Assembly (NCBI RefSeq): GCF_033439725.1
Contig: NW_026944385.1
Location: 806,001-870,000 of the forward strand
Length of the DNA stretch: 64,000 nt
Origin: Neurospora tetraspora
Lineage: Eukaryota; Ascomycota; Sordariomycetes; Sordariales; Sordariaceae
Reading direction: 5' to 3'
The notes beneath the pieces are model-generated. The model was not told where the DNA came from, searched no databases, and saw only the letters and a list, made by a program, of their open reading frames with translations. The translations under genes were made by a program, and so were the position numbers. The stretch's first letter is position 1, and the number at the start of each line of letters is the position of its first letter. Below, piece by piece: positions 33,501-44,649 of this stretch.

Positions 33501-36500
33501 TTGGTGGTGTTGCCTACTACGACAGAGTTGGAGTGGTATAAGATTCGAGATATGGTCGTTTGGCCGGAGTTGGTTGTGCAGGTTTATGATGATCAGCTTG
33601 ATGGTGAGTACTCTCTCGACTCTGATTTGAAGAGCAGTTTGCTAACCTTGTGCCAGTGTTTGGAGATATATACGCCCAGCCGTTTGGGTACCGCGATATC
33701 TACAAGACCAAGGACGCAGATGTCCTCTACAGCAGCCTCAGTAACAAGGACGACCTTCCTAACGCGAACAGTCTTCGCTTTGGTCGTGACTACCAGCTCT
33801 GGGCTGAAGAAGTTCCCTGGAGTCATGGCGAACTGAGGACTATCCAGCCATCAGACCGTCAGCCTCAGCCTGCCCCTGGTACTACTGCTTCTCAGCAGTC
33901 GCGGACACCACAGGCAGCGGTGGAGGTGAATCAACATAACACCAACCCAATGGGTTTCGCCTCCAACCTGCCACCTCCACGTCCCACGCATACGGGCGTC
34001 TTCAGTGCCTCCAGGAAACTGGATCTCAATGCCATGAACCCGAGCGAAAAGGGCCGCTTCCTCCGGGAGTTCAGCTATGCCAACCCGCTCACCGTGGACT
34101 TCGTCAAGGGCATTCCCGTCCATATCCCTCCCATCGACCAGCTCCTAGACTGCAAGTTCGACAGCACCCCGCGTCTCGCAAACCGCGTCCTCACGCCCTC
34201 GGAAGCCCGCCTTCTCCAGCAAAAGTACTTTGAGATGCGCACCATCATCCTCGAACGCGAGGAAAAGTGTCACTTCCCAGGCTGCGACGCCGCCTTCCCC
34301 TACAGCAGCGGCCTCATGGCGCGGCACATCAAAGCCGCGCACACGGCTGAAAAATGCAACTTCTGCGCCGACCCGCTCTACCAGCACTGGACCGTCGCCC
34401 AGCGCTTCCAGCACTTCGCGTCCAAGCACGCCGACATCCTCGGCGCCCTCCAAACCACGCGCCCCATCAACGGCGCCTCCGCCAACGACGACCACCCCAA
34501 CCCCTTCCAGTTCCAGCGCGAGCTGACCTGGGGTTTCTGCTGCCGCTGCGGCCGCGACCACTCGGTCCTGGCTTCCAAGCTCGACCGCTTCCACCACGAC
34601 CTCGTCTGCTACCCGGGAGCCGCCCACCACGAGATCCACCCGTGGAAGGCCTGCACTGTCTGCGGCGAGCGCATCCACACGGACGACCCGTCCTCGGCCA
34701 AAGCGCACAAGCACCCGGACGTCGCTCGTGGCGCCGGAACGGGTTACAAACCCGATTTCTGCGCGCAGTGCGGTCTCGAGTTGCGCAAGCTCGAGGTGGC
34801 CGACCGCGAGAAACACGCTCATTTTTGTAGAGGGCACTGCGGCGGCAAAGGCCGCAACAGCAGCTCTTTCAACGTGCGCTTTTGCCCCTGGTGCGGTTTG
34901 GAGATGGAGATGACTACCTCTACTTCCGCCGACGGCAACGGCAACGGCAGTAAGACCATCGACGTCGTGGCGGCGCAGCGACACATTGATTCGTGCGTCG
35001 CTAAGCCGGAAGACGACAAGAGGACGTTTGGACCCATTCATCCTGTGTCTCACCTCGCTTATTACTATGGGGTTCCCAAGGGGGCCAAGACGGCGAGGGT
35101 GGATGTGCCGGAGGGCGTGATCCCGCTTAAGCAGTGGCTGGGGAGGTCGGCGGCGATGGGCGGGGTGGGGGAGAGGAAGCCGTTGAGGGCGAAGAAGGGG
35201 GAGAGGGTTGGACCCGCTGGGGCAAGGGATTTGACCATGGGGACTGTTGTCCCTGCTGGCATTTTTGGGAATGCCACACAAGGCGGCCCGGGACCAGCTA
35301 CTACCGCGGCGAAGAGGGCGAGGTTTGCGGATGTGGTGGAGGAGGTGGAGCCTGAGGAGGAGGATGAGGATGAGGATGAGGAGATGAGTGATTTGTCGAT
35401 TTTGTCGGAGGATGAGCCGGCTGGGAAGAAGGCTGGCAAACGGTGAGTTTGCGTTTGTTTTCTGTGTCTGTCCGTGTGAAGGTGATGTTTGTGCTAACAA
35501 TTATTGGCATAACAGACCGGCGCGTGCAGGTGGCAAGCGAAAGCGTGCCCCTTTCACGTCAGACGATCCGACCTATAAACCTACTTGGTCATGGGATCCG
35601 TCAGATCATTCTTCTGAGTTTATGTCTGGTAAGAGCCTTCTGTACTTTCGGTCTCAGCAGCAATGTCTAACAACAAGCGTCCAGATGATGAAAGCGCACC
35701 GCGCCCATCGGCCGCCAAAAAAGCCAAGACGGTGGCAGAGCCGGAAGTCAAGACCACGCCAAAGGTCTCGTTCAGGCCTACGGGCAAGGGAGGCAAGAAG
35801 AAGCTGGCGCCGTTCCAGTCGGAGGATCCTAGTTATAAACCTCCGAAGGGCTATTCGAATGAGTTGGATGAGTCTGACCTCTCGGATGTTGGTATGTCTT
35901 CCTATCACCCTCCTTTGGTATTGCTCGGAGTCACACCGACTAACAACCACAGCCGCCGACCCGCTTGACATCTCGCTCTGGCCCCAGCCACATGAGGTTG
36001 TAAAGTTCCCTGGAGACGATGTCGTTGACGAGCCAGAAGATGAAGAAGAAGAGGAAAGGGAGCCTGCGCCACCACCAGCAACGAAGGGCAAAGGTGCAAC
36101 CAAGAACATCACAGCCACCAAACCGCCCAGGCCTGCCAAAACCCTCGCCCTGACAGCGGCAGCCCAAAAGGCCGCAGCCAAGGCAGCCGCGGCAGCACAG
36201 AGCTCCTTCGTCGAGAGAATCATCCTCCCGGCTCCGAAGAAGATTCTACCGACTATCCATGGCATCAGGGAACCGAACTCGGACGCCACCACGTCGAGCT
36301 CTGAGGACGAGGAAGATTCTGATGAAGAGCCCAAGAAGGGAAAGGGGAAGGGAAAGGGGAAGGCAGCAGCCAAGAAGGCGGCGCCTAAGAAGGCTGCTGC
36401 GTGTGGTCGTGTCACTACCAGAGGCAAAGCCAAGCAAGCCGCTGCTGTGGATGATTCTGACGAGGAAGGAGAGGAGGATGAAGAAGAAGAAGAAGGAGAA

Positions 36501-37748
36501 GAAGCACAAAGCCCCGTGAGCGCCACCGCCCTAGACCAAGACATTGAAGACGAAGAAGGACCTCCGGCTAACCCACCTGCCCTAAAAGCAATGAAAGTAA
36601 AGGCTCTCCGCGCGCCTGACTCCCCCACTGCCACCGGCACCCGGAGCAGAGGTCTAAACGCCAAAATGATGCAACTCCCCTCCGGCTCCGGCGGCGGCGA
36701 ATCCAGCAGCCTGTCCAAGTCCAGCAACAACACCAACACCAACTCCCCATCCAAGCCTCGCTCTCGCGGCCGTGGTCGCCCCAAAGTCTCTCTATCTCCC
36801 AACCCCCGCCTCTTCGGCAAGGGCACCTCCCCCGATCCTCTCCAATCTCCCACTTCCCCTTCCCGCACCCGTCATCAGGCCCGCACCGACTCCTCCCCCT
36901 CCTCCTCCTCCTCCCAAACCCAATCCCGCCTCGCCCATCTCAACCACCTCAAAGCCCGCTACGCCAAACTCCAAACCTCGCCCCCATCCCCTCCCTCCCG
37001 CATAGAATTCGACTCCCCCCTCGTCACCCGCGCCCGCGAATCCCGCATGATGCGCGACGCCTACACGGGCGCCTCGCCCTCCGCCCCCGTCCACCCGGGC
37101 TCCCCCTGGGCCGCCTTACAAAAACAGGCCGAGTCGCAAGAGCGCGAAGACGACGAGTACTACGCCATGGCAATCGACAAGTACTACCAGAAGATCGAGG
37201 ACGAGCAGGACCGGCTTCTCGAAGAAATCGAGCGCGAGGAACGTCTTCTCTTACAAACTGAGTCCAGAGACAGGCAACGAGAAAGAGAAAGGGAGCGCAA
37301 CAATCAAAAGCAAAAGGAGAAGGAGAAAGAGAAAGAAAGAGAAGATTTGGAGAAAGAGTTTGAGAGAGTTAAACAACTGCAAGCCGAAGCGGCGAGACGC
37401 CAAATTCGGCAGCGGGCGGAAACTCAAGAAGCGATGGAGGCAAGGGAGGCGGCGGAGGCGGCGGAGGCGGTGGAGGCTGTGGAGGCGGCGGAGCGGATGG
37501 AAAGAATTCAGAGAAAGAGGGAGGTGGAGCATGATGAGGATGAGGATGAGGATGAGGAAATTGAGCAGGAGTGGGAGGAGTATATTAGGCGGGTTAAAAG
37601 GAGGAAGGAGGAGGAGAGGAGGAGGGCTAATGAACGGGCACTGGAGAGGTTGAAGGGGAGAGGGCAGGGGCAGATGCCGCCGCCGGGAAGGGTGACGGAT
37701 GAGGATTTGGAGGCGTTGGCGAGGAGTTATCCTGGTACTGTTGCTTAG
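30599..37748 (+). CDS. Giant uncharacterised protein (~2274 aa), Cys/His cluster, AT-hook-like motif, charged helix
   Basis: Six exons (30599..31640, 31723..33603, 33657..35442, 35516..35628, 35685..35891, 35953..37748) splice in one frame to 2274 aa, all GT-AG. Residues 1-350 are basic and disordered, then helical. Exon 2 has an acidic stretch between two LRGGG motifs (about residues 393 and 435) and a long globular part with WIPLYGYQGIVWFHIGML. Exon 3 (about 1177-1420) has a C2H2-like finger (CHFPGC...HIKAAH) followed by CNFC, CCRC, CTVC, CAQC and CPWC pairs with histidines. Exons 4 and 5 each carry one copy of a KRAPF-type motif. Exon 6 has an acidic/lysine region, an AT-hook-like GRGRP near residue 1947 and a Glu/Arg-rich probable coiled coil (about 2069-2255). 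A nuclear DNA- or chromatin-linked role is inferred. Two adjacent genes are possible, since skipping the third splice meets a stop at once. Confidence 0.78.
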
Positions 37749-38343
37749 TGGGCTTTTTGGACTTGTGATTGGGAGACTGGGGAGAGGTGGAAGGGGTGGA
37801 GGGGGTGTGGTGTTTTGAGTAAACGTGAGAATGGATGTAGGTAAACGGATTTGTTCATCGGTTTTGGATGGATGGCGTTTGTCGGTTTGAACTTTGGATT
37901 GAATGGTCTTTCTTACGGTTTGGTTTATCCGCTATTTATTTCTTATCCGGTATTACTTGTACTTTGGTTTAGCTCTCCGTTCTAGACATCAGTTATTGCT
38001 TTGCTTACCCTTCCTTTCCCTGATAAAATAAAATCGCCAGTTATGAACTTGTGAAGAAGTTGAGGTCAGGTTTCTTTCGTTCCAACGAATTAGTCCATGT
38101 GTCTAAGTAGGCATGCTCATCCCACCCAGATGTTAACGTTACTTCATAAAGGTGTTATATCTAAAAACGATGTGTTCCCTCAACTCCGGAATCCAGGTAT
38201 CTACACTTAAAGCACCCTCGTACTTCTGGCTCTTGCCTGCTTGCTCGTTTCTCAAACCATACCCGTGAAGTCTCATCCATCACGAGTTTCTTCCAAGTAC
38301 TAACCTCGATCAATCCATATCCAATGCATCCATCTATCCAACC

Positions 38344-38382
<39 letters not shown>

Positions 38383-38429
38383 CAAAACAGCTCATTGCCC
38401 TAGCCATCCCACCCCCTATATACCATGAA
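37749..38429. other. Intergenic, convergent 3' ends
   Basis: 3' flanks of the giant gene (plus) and sulfite oxidase (minus). It holds an A35 homopolymer, listed separately, about 50 bp from the sulfite oxidase stop. No gene is seen. Confidence 0.6.
38345..38379. repeat. A35 homopolymer
   Basis: An uninterrupted run of 35 A on the plus strand just downstream of the sulfite oxidase gene. It reads as poly-T in the sense of that gene, so it is not a reverse-transcribed tail of it. Confidence 0.95.
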
Positions 38430-40874
38430 TCACTTCCCAGCAGCAGTCCCAACCGCACTACTCTCCCCCTCCTCCTTCTTCTTCTTCTTCTCCCCCTTCT
38501 CCCTCGCCTCCTCCACCTCCTTCTCAAACCCACATCCAATCACTTTTCCAGTCACCCACTTGACTCCCTTTCCTCCATCAGGACAAGCAACACACTCGGG
38601 ACAAATCCTGACGCGATGCCAAGCCGTAGCCAGATTGCCCCGCACGTTGTAGATGCCGGCGTGTGACTCGGGCTGGGTGTTGTAGGCTTCGTCGATGGCT
38701 TTGACTATTAGGGTTGTGCATTTCTTGTCCTCCTCGCTAGCCGGCTTACTGCTGGAGAAGGTAGAGCTGGGAGAGGAGGAAGCTGAGGAAGGGAGGACAG
38801 ATGGCGGTAAATTGCCAGAGTATTTCCACCTCTTCCAAGTCCACGTCTTATTCCCGTAACAAGGAGTCGCAGGGTTACTGCAATCGTCAATCAGCTCCGC
38901 TTGGTCCCATGTTCGTCCGTTGTCGAGGGAGACGTCCACGCGGGCGATGGCGCGGCCGCCGCCTGAGTAAGCGTAGCCTTGCATGCTGATGGGGATTTTG
39001 TTGGGTTTGGTTTCGGGGGATGAGGAAGGGGTGGCAGTGGTACCGGTGGTGGTAGTACCGGTGGTGGTAGTCTTAGTACAGCCAACCTTCTGCCCATCCA
39101 CACCCGCCAAATCCACCGTCTTCTTCCCATTCCCCTCCTCCTGCTCCTGCTTGCCCTCCTTCTTCTTGTTCTTGAAACAATCACTCCCCACCCAAACCCC
39201 CGTAATAGCACTAGTCACCGGCATCTCCTGTATACTCCTCGCCCGCTCCCAATCCGGATTCGCGCCCTCATTCGGTCCAAAGCTCTTGTAATCTCTTCTC
39301 TGCCACTGGCTCGGGCTTTCCTCGTCTGACACAACAATCTTGTTGAGCCACTTGACCGAGCGAGCGGCGACGTGGCCGGGGACGATGGCCCTTAATGGGA
39401 ATCCGTGGTCGCGAGGCAGAGCGCGCCCGTTCATGCCGAAGGCGAGGAGGACGTCACCGGTGGGATCGAGGGCTTTGGAGAGGGGGATGGAGGCGCCGTA
39501 GGCTTCTAGGGCGGAGAATTGCACGTGGAGGTCTTTTTGGGAGGTCAGTTCTTCGTCGGAGGTGGAGGAGGAGGGAGCAGATGGGGGCTGGACGACGGCG
39601 GTAGCAGTAGATGGGTCAGCGACCTTTAACCCTGCATCCTTCAACACATCCCTCAACAAAACCCCTTCCCACTCCGCATTACTGATCGCTCCCACGCCCC
39701 ATTGCAGCCCGTTCGTCTTGCCGGCGTGGCGCGTCATGTCATTCCGTCTGTTGCCCGAGCACTGCAGCGTCGCCGTAACCTTATGTCTCCGAAACCTCTC
39801 CTTCAACTCTTTTAGGGTGTAACCCCGTGTCTCTCCATCCGGCAACTCCACGTTCAACACAAACTTCTTCCCCCCTTTCTTTAGGTCTTCGACATCAACA
39901 ACAGGCACCCACATATGATGTCTCACATAAAACACGTCCTCTCCCGTCTTGAACTCCGCTCCCACCAAGTCCGACGGCGTCTCCGCATTCCTCGGCTTCG
40001 CCGTATGCGTTATCAGTCTCTCATCCCTCACCGGATCTTTTTCGAACGGGTCCTCCACCTCTTCCATCTTCGGCCTTTTTGTCACCGGGTCTAAATCATC
40101 CAAAAGTATATACCCCACGCAAAACTGCTCCAGAATGTCCCGGACGTAGGGCGAAGTCTTGTGGATCGTAAAAATGTCCCAGTACGGCTCGATCGGACCA
40201 CCGGCGGCGCGGAGGATCACGTCCCCGCCGGGGTGGGCGCCGACCCAGGTTGTGATGTCGTAGACTTTGTCGGCGTAGGTAACCCAGGGGGAGGAAGAGG
40301 TGGAGGAGTGCTGGGATCGGATTTCGGAGAGGTGGTAGCGGGGGAGGGAGAGGGGTTCGCGGGTGTCTTCTTTGGCAGTAATATCGTCAGGTTGTTGGGA
40401 AGTTTCTGGCTCTGGAGAGGGTGGTGGTGGTTCTTTATCTGGATCTGGATCTTTCGCTCTGTCTCGGTCGTCTCGGTCGGTGCGGCTGCTGCTGTCGAGA
40501 TTGGTCTTGGTCTTGCTCTTGCTGTCGCGTTCGCGATCACGGTTATAGAGGTAGGAAGCCAAGACAGCAACGCCAGCGCCTACGGCCAGACTAGTGGGCG
40601 CGGCGCGCGCCTGTCGGGGAGGGGTTCGGGTTCGTTGATCCTTTGGACCTCGAGAAGCGTCATGTTTTGGCGGTTTTGGGTTTGGCGGAGTGGGAGTAGG
40701 AGTGAAAAAGGTACCGTTGTGAAGAAAGCGGGTGCGTATCGTGAAGGACCGACATAATGTCGAGACGGTTGTCGTTGTTGGTTGTGGTGTAGGTACTAGT
40801 AATGGTGTAGGTCGGCGAGGTGTAAGTCGGAGAAGGTCGGCTGCGAGGCGGGCGGCAGGCCGTGCAGAAGCCAT
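38430..40874 (-). CDS. Sulfite oxidase (cytochrome b5 + molybdopterin domains), mitochondrial
   Basis: Single exon of 814 aa, long for the family (usually about 450-600). The N-terminus is Arg/Ala-rich without acids, as expected for a mitochondrial presequence, then a hydrophobic anchor (LAVGAGVAVLASYLY) as in intermembrane-space sulfite oxidases, then a charged linker. The cytochrome b5 domain has VYDITTWVGAHPGGD and a second heme-ligand histidine in FTIHK. The molybdopterin domain shows the cofactor cysteine in LQCSGNRRND, then GAISNAEWEGV, FGMNGRALPRDHGFPLRAIVPG and VKWL. The C-terminal dimerisation domain has YAYSGGGRAIARVDVS and WHRVRI. A Thr/Gly-rich insertion around residues 600-625 and a serine-rich one near 715 account for much of the extra length. 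The enzyme oxidises sulfite to sulfate, passing electrons to cytochrome c. Confidence 0.93.
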   Translation of the reverse strand: MASARPAARLAADLLRLTPRRPTPLLVPTPQPTTTTVSTLCRSFTIRTRFLHNGTFFTPTPTPPNPKPPKHDASRGPKDQRTRTPPRQARAAPTSLAVGAGVAVLASYLYNRDRERDSKSKTKTNLDSSSRTDRDDRDRAKDPDPDKEPPPPSPEPETSQQPDDITAKEDTREPLSLPRYHLSEIRSQHSSTSSSPWVTYADKVYDITTWVGAHPGGDVILRAAGGPIEPYWDIFTIHKTSPYVRDILEQFCVGYILLDDLDPVTKRPKMEEVEDPFEKDPVRDERLITHTAKPRNAETPSDLVGAEFKTGEDVFYVRHHMWVPVVDVEDLKKGGKKFVLNVELPDGETRGYTLKELKERFRRHKVTATLQCSGNRRNDMTRHAGKTNGLQWGVGAISNAEWEGVLLRDVLKDAGLKVADPSTATAVVQPPSAPSSSTSDEELTSQKDLHVQFSALEAYGASIPLSKALDPTGDVLLAFGMNGRALPRDHGFPLRAIVPGHVAARSVKWLNKIVVSDEESPSQWQRRDYKSFGPNEGANPDWERARSIQEMPVTSAITGVWVGSDCFKNKKKEGKQEQEEGNGKKTVDLAGVDGQKVGCTKTTTTGTTTTGTTATPSSSPETKPNKIPISMQGYAYSGGGRAIARVDVSLDNGRTWDQAELIDDCSNPATPCYGNKTWTWKRWKYSGNLPPSVLPSSASSSPSSTFSSSKPASEEDKKCTTLIVKAIDEAYNTQPESHAGIYNVRGNLATAWHRVRICPECVACPDGGKGVKWVTGKVIGCGFEKEVEEAREKGEKKKKKEEGESSAVGTAAGK

Positions 40875-41446
40875 TGCGTGCGAGGTGCTGCAAGCTGTAC
40901 AGCTGTGTGCTGGCTACGTCGATGTCGATTTCGATGTCGTCTGGTTTCTCCTGGAAAGTTCAGATATGTTGTCTTCCGAGTGCCGTGATCTTCCGTCCCG
41001 TCAGTTAGTCACCGAGAACCGAATGTCGACGATGATGAAGCACGCAATCGTTAGCAAAGGAATGGCAAAAGGAAATGGAATAGTGCGTCAACGAAAAAGG
41101 AAGAAGTGAGAAGAGACCGAAGAGTCCGACAGGTAGCACAACCCGCAAGTTGGAAGTTGGGAGTACTTGTTGGTATAAGAGGTCCCATCCAGAATCCAGA
41201 TGTCATCACAGATCAACGTCCAGAGTTGTAGAATTCCTTCCTTCTTCACTTCTCCTTACCTACCACACGCCAGTGTTTACACCGCCGTACGAAAACAAAC
41301 AAATCAACAAGTGGTCACGAGTTCCGGCAATCCAACCACTTTCGACAAGACACGCATGCTTCCGACCTTTGTACAACCAGTCAGTCAGCCAGTCGGTCAA
41401 GATGGTACCTGTACCTGCATCGCGTTGGGTAATGGGAAAGCATGAT

Positions 41447-41466
41447 GGCTGGCTGGCTGGCTGGCT
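41447..41466. repeat. (GGCT)5 microsatellite
   Basis: Five perfect tandem copies of GGCT upstream of the sulfite oxidase gene. Confidence 0.9.
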
Positions 41467-41645
41467 GCTGTAGCCAACAAGGTGCTTGGAATAAAAGTGC
41501 TTGACCCGTCAATTGCCGTCGGGGGATCGCTTGACGTCAGGGGGGTCCATTGGGCGGATCCTGTAGCGTTGCATCCGCTGTTTGTTCCGCCTGACTTTCG
41601 GGTTGGTCTTGGCGCCATGACCGCTGGGACGGGAGAACAGGGGCC

Positions 41646-41680
41646 TGATAAGATAGGGGCCGGGGGGCCCGGGCGGGCGG
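41646..41680. promoter_or_regulatory. Tandem GATA motif next to a G-quadruplex-type tract
   Basis: TGATAAGATAG (two overlapping GATA cores) is followed directly by four G-runs of three or more (GGGG, GGGGGG, GGG, GGG) with loops of 2, 3 and 1 bases. It lies about 770 bp upstream of the sulfite oxidase start. Fungal GATA factors (nitrogen, iron and light regulators) bind such pairs; binding here is not shown. Confidence 0.35.
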
Positions 41681-42105
41681 TTATCGGCGACCAGTGTTAA
41701 CGTCTACGGGAAGTCGGCGGCATCGTGAACATCACAGCGAGAACAAAGTGCAAATAACACGGCGTGTTTGTATTAACCCATATATACTCCTATACCAACC
41801 AACCGACAAGAAAACCCCCAACGCCGTTCACCAAATATGTACCCAGTTCATCCATCGTAACCTCCTCATCAATACCATAAAAGTAGCCAGTCCTGTTTTT
41901 CCCTGAAACCCACTTCATAATCATCACCCTCGCTATGCAGACTTCCTTCAATTCACCAGACAGTCATCGCCATCAACTTCACAACATAAACCATGGCCCA
42001 TCATACAGCCTACCATCGTCTCGTAGAGTCATTACCGTGTCGTGATACCGAGACAAAAAAAAAGCTTCAAAATGCCCAAGACAAAATCATCTCTCATAGC
42101 AGTAC

Positions 42106-44090
42106 TTACTCGGGAACGATAAACTTGCCAATATCGACCCGCTCGAAAACGCTCGTCATGTCCCATCGGTGCCAGTGGAGGGCCAGCCGATTGTGAGAGG
42201 CCAGGAAGAGGTCGCAGTCTATCCAGTCGTCTGTTTGATCGTTAGTATTTCTTCCTGGTCTTCCAGCAGATACATGTCATGTAAGGAACTCGGAAGAAAC
42301 TCACCATCCCGAAAGTTATGTTCAGCCACATGCCCCTTGGCCTTCACCACCCTCGCCCCCGCGAACTCCTCCTCCTCCGCAACCTTTACAAACCCTTCCT
42401 CTCCAATATCCTTCGCAACAAAGGTATACTCCCCCCTCGGCACATTCGGGTCACCGGTGAGCTTAATCCCCGCCAACCCACCCCTATAAACCTTGGACTC
42501 TTGATTCCTCTTCTGAAACTCCTCATCCGTCTCATTCTCCCTCCTTTCAATCTGCGCATCTCGTACTCTCGGTTCATCATCAGGCTGATGCATCAAAATA
42601 AACTCGCACCCATGCGGCCCATAATGCCCCACAAAGATTCCCCTGTATGGCTTCTCAGGCGTGGGTGTATACAATCTCTCATCCAGCGTCGAATACGTCA
42701 CCAGCTCTTCGCCAATATGCGCCCTCATCACCCGTCCAAACTCCACCCACCTCCTCAAGTGGAACGCATGATCGCTGATCTCCGCCCTCGTGGCAGGCGG
42801 GCTCTGCAGAATCTTGGACGTGGCCTCGGCGTTATACCCCCCGTTGACACCCACCGGCCCGACGTTGGCCACCCTATGGGGCGCCTCGATGGTGGGCGGC
42901 GGCCAGTACTTGTCGCGCAGGATGGTCATCATGCCGTGGGGCACGGCGTTGCGCAGGCCGTCGCCGCCTCCGATGCCCGGAATGGCGCTCCGGATGAGGT
43001 AGTCCCGCGGGGAGAGGGAGCGGCTGAGGTCGGAGTGGAGCAGGTCGCGGACGTCGTGGGCGTCCATGAGCTCTTCGGCGTCGTGGATGGCGTTGCGCAG
43101 GCGTTGGGCTTTGGCGAGGAAGAAGTTGGTGTGGAAGGAGCGGCTGCGGGAGCCGGCCGAGATGGAGGAGCCGCCTTGGGCGCGGACTTCGACTTTGAAG
43201 TGGGGTTTGGGTTTGGTAGGGTCGTCTTTGTAGCGGACCGAGTCGAGGTCTTGCCAGAGACGGACGGTGGCGTTGTCGCTTTCGGGCGATTGGTTTTCGG
43301 GATCGAGTTGGAAGACGGGCTGGTCGAGGTGCAGGCCCACGCGGAAGTCGTGCTTGCGGATCATGGTGCCGTTGTCCAGGACGTCATCGTCCCAGAGGTC
43401 GTTGTTGGGCACCGAGGCGACGAGTTGGTAGCCTTCGATGCAGCCGCGGCGCTGGTCAAAGCGGGCGATGATTAGACGGCCATAGAGGCTGTCGTCGGCG
43501 AACCATATCTTGTATTTGGGCAGGAACCAGCGCGGGTCGTGGGCTTTGTAGAGTTGGCGGAACAAAGTGTAGGGATAGCAGGAGGTTACTCTGTACCCGG
43601 GCACGTTTTCTTGGACGAGGCCTTGCCAGCGGAACTCGGACGTGGCGATGGTGCGTAGATGACGGCAGGTGGCCGAGACAGCGACGAGGTCAATGGCGGA
43701 GAGGTGGTCAAAGATGCCTTCGAGGAGTTCGGGAGGGAGATGGACGAGGGGACTTGTTTGTTCGGGCAAGTTATTAACTTGATCTGCAATGTCCCTCTCG
43801 TCAGTATCGACTCTACCGAGTATAGAGAGGAGGGGAGAGAAGGGATGCAAACGTTGTTGCGACGCCATGTATTCCGCCACGCGCTCGGAATTGGAGTCTG
43901 TGGCCGAGCAGAAGGACTGGCTTTCGGTGGTGTAAACGTCCAAGTCCAGCGGTTCTGCGTGTATCCGAGGCGTCTGGCGGTGATGGGGGTCTTCATCGGC
44001 AGCGGCAGCATTATCTGTGTGTTGCGTAGGTGACGGCAGGATGTGGTGCCATGGCGCAGGCCACGACTGGGTTGCGGGATTGCCCTCCAT
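42106..44090 (-). CDS. F-box protein, 636 aa
   Basis: Two exons (42305..44090, 42106..42230) joined over a 74-bp intron with a GTGAGT donor. The first ~115 residues are polar and probably disordered. An F-box follows at about residues 115-160: LVHLPPELLEGIFDHLSAIDLVAVSATCRHLR, then FRWQGLVQENVPG. The rest is a substrate-binding region with WFADDSLYGRLIIARFD, a segment on YRGIFVGHYGPHGCEF and, across the last splice, NFRDDDWIDCDLF; the protein ends FIVPE. By family, F-box proteins bind Skp1 and present substrates to an SCF ubiquitin ligase. No WD40 or LRR repeats are visible, so it belongs to the class with an unassigned C-terminal domain. The substrate is unknown. It is divergent from the cupin gene. 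Confidence 0.85.
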
Positions 44091-44649
44091 AGTTTTACAG
44101 TTACGTAGATCAGAGGCCGTATGAGAAGCAGAAGGAGTACACGAGGTTACACAATTGTTATGATTTGGAACTGGCGACGAGCGCAGAGATGTAGGAATGG
44201 AAATGAATTGAGAAATGGTGACGAAGTGGGATTTTAGCGTGTAAGTGTTTGTTAGTGCTTAGGCGCTCCGCTACCCCACCTCTGCCCGCTCCGTGTTGGT
44301 GATCAATGGGACACAGACGCATGGCGAGCAAGGATGGCAGCAGGATGTTATCTGTTAGTGTGCTACACTACTCCCTCAAAGCACAGCTGCCTACAGCGGT
44401 ACTGTTCTAACAATAGCAATGCAAGATGCCCATCACATCAAATGGAAGGGTTCACTCCATCACGGCGCCTATCACGGTGCATCACGATGCATCATTGCCG
44501 CCAACCATCCCGTCCTCCTCACACCATCGTTCTCCATCCCGAATAAGAAGACCTCCGATCTAGACCCCATCCCCAACCTCCCTCCCTCCACTTTCCGAAT
44601 TCGCATCTCCTCACCATCCATTCGCATTCGCATGGGTTTCATAGCCATC
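44091..44649. promoter_or_regulatory. Divergent promoter region F-box / cupin
   Basis: 559 bp between head-to-head genes. An in-frame ATG at 44632 and an upstream open frame from 44419 precede the chosen cupin start at 44650. No discrete site is recognised. Confidence 0.4.

Larger units (their letters stand above)
40875..42105. other. Intergenic, sulfite oxidase promoter and F-box 3' flank
   Basis: It holds a five-copy GGCT repeat and a GATA pair next to a G-rich tract, both listed separately. Open frames are short and overlapping. The proximal part is the sulfite oxidase 5' flank. Confidence 0.55.

Noticed and set aside
34145-35500. 451-codon minus-strand frame opposite the giant gene
   Set aside because: It is antisense to the Cys/His cluster exon, rich in Arg/Leu/Val without domain pattern, and is a compositional shadow.
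35654-36868. 404-codon minus-strand frame opposite exons 5 and 6 of the giant gene
   Set aside because: Serine-rich low complexity, the mirror of Glu/Lys/Ala tracts on the coding strand; it also crosses the well-supported introns.
42318-43475. 385-codon plus-strand frame in the F-box gene
   Set aside because: Antisense to a clear F-box protein; no motif, Val/Gly/Arg-rich shadow.
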